Source of the DNA: Draconibacterium sp.
GTDB taxonomy: Bacteria; Bacteroidota; Bacteroidia; Bacteroidales; Prolixibacteraceae
Assembly (NCBI GenBank): GCA_030595485.1
Contig: JAUVDE010000235.1
Coordinates: forward strand, 1-5,811
Length of the DNA: 5,811 nt
Reading direction: 5' to 3'
Shown in pieces: positions 5,709-5,811 of this stretch. The translations under genes and the position numbers were made by a program. The notes under the pieces are model-generated. The model saw only the letters and a list, made by a program, of their open reading frames with translations. It was not told where the DNA came from and searched no databases. The stretch's first letter is position 1. Each line of letters starts with the position of its first letter.

Positions 5709-5745
5709 TTTGTGAAACTTCGTGGATTCTTTGTGTGGCTTTGTG
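5709..5745. repeat. Four TTTGTG/TTCGTG words at 10-11 bp spacing
   Basis: TTTGTG starts at 5709, TTCGTG at 5719, TTTGTG at 5730 and TTTGTG at 5740, giving steps of 10, 11 and 10 bases, close to one DNA helical turn. The linkers (AAAC, GATTC, TGGC) differ. The reverse complement of TTCGTGG recurs once at 5794-5800 (CCACGAA). From 5746 to the right edge (66 bases) I see no gene and nothing else clear. The role is unknown; it may be an intergenic repeat family or a phased protein-binding array. Confidence 0.65.
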
Positions 5746-5811
5746 GTATAATTTCTTGAAAAAAGTGCAGTCTGCATTTGACGTGGAATAGAACCACGAA
5801 CTTCCGGCAGG

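Noticed and set aside
5604..5745. CRISPR array
   Set aside because: Units are 6-7 bases with no long direct repeats or unique spacers, and no cas gene is present.
5773..5780. Plus-strand promoter box TGCATTTG near the right edge
   Set aside because: It has one mismatch at a key position, the nearest TTTG is about 29 bases upstream instead of about 20, and no downstream gene is visible.

Overview
The window looks like AT-rich chromosomal DNA from a member of the Bacteroidota. Three things point there: a TACATTTG box matching the Bacteroidota -7 consensus (TAnnTTTG) in front of serS, AT-rich start regions that mostly lack a Shine-Dalgarno sequence, and the overall character of the proteins. 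The order or family cannot be fixed from sequence alone; a marine or anaerobic Marinilabiliales-type organism is only a guess.

Layout. The plus strand carries the 3' part of asd (aspartate-semialdehyde dehydrogenase, cut by the left edge) with a terminator, then a lone DEDDh 3'-5' exonuclease with its own terminator. Next is a two-gene operon for aconitase X: the large catalytic subunit and the small swivel subunit, joined by an ATGA overlap. The minus strand carries a CHAD-domain protein, whose 3' end overlaps the aconitase X small subunit by 14 bp, and serS (seryl-tRNA synthetase) with a terminator. The last 248 bases, upstream of serS, contain no gene. They hold the serS promoter, an array of thirteen degenerate heptamers and a second short array of TTTGTG words spaced 10-11 bp apart.

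How the genes relate. asd (lysine, threonine, methionine and diaminopimelate synthesis) and serS (translation) are housekeeping genes and are not functionally linked to their neighbours. The exonuclease has active-site motifs that resemble oligoribonuclease. The aconitase X pair is the most open-ended part. It is a complete Fe-S dehydratase with no hydroxyproline, proline or mevalonate gene beside it, so its substrate cannot be assigned from context. An 18-bp perfect palindrome directly in front of it looks like an operator. The CHAD protein is expected to bind polyphosphate, but no polyphosphate enzyme is in view.

I see no CRISPR array, transposase, tRNA, rRNA or riboswitch, and no clear new multi-gene system. 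The best leads are the orphan aconitase X operon with its palindrome, the period-7 array that abuts the serS promoter, and the Orn-like nuclease.
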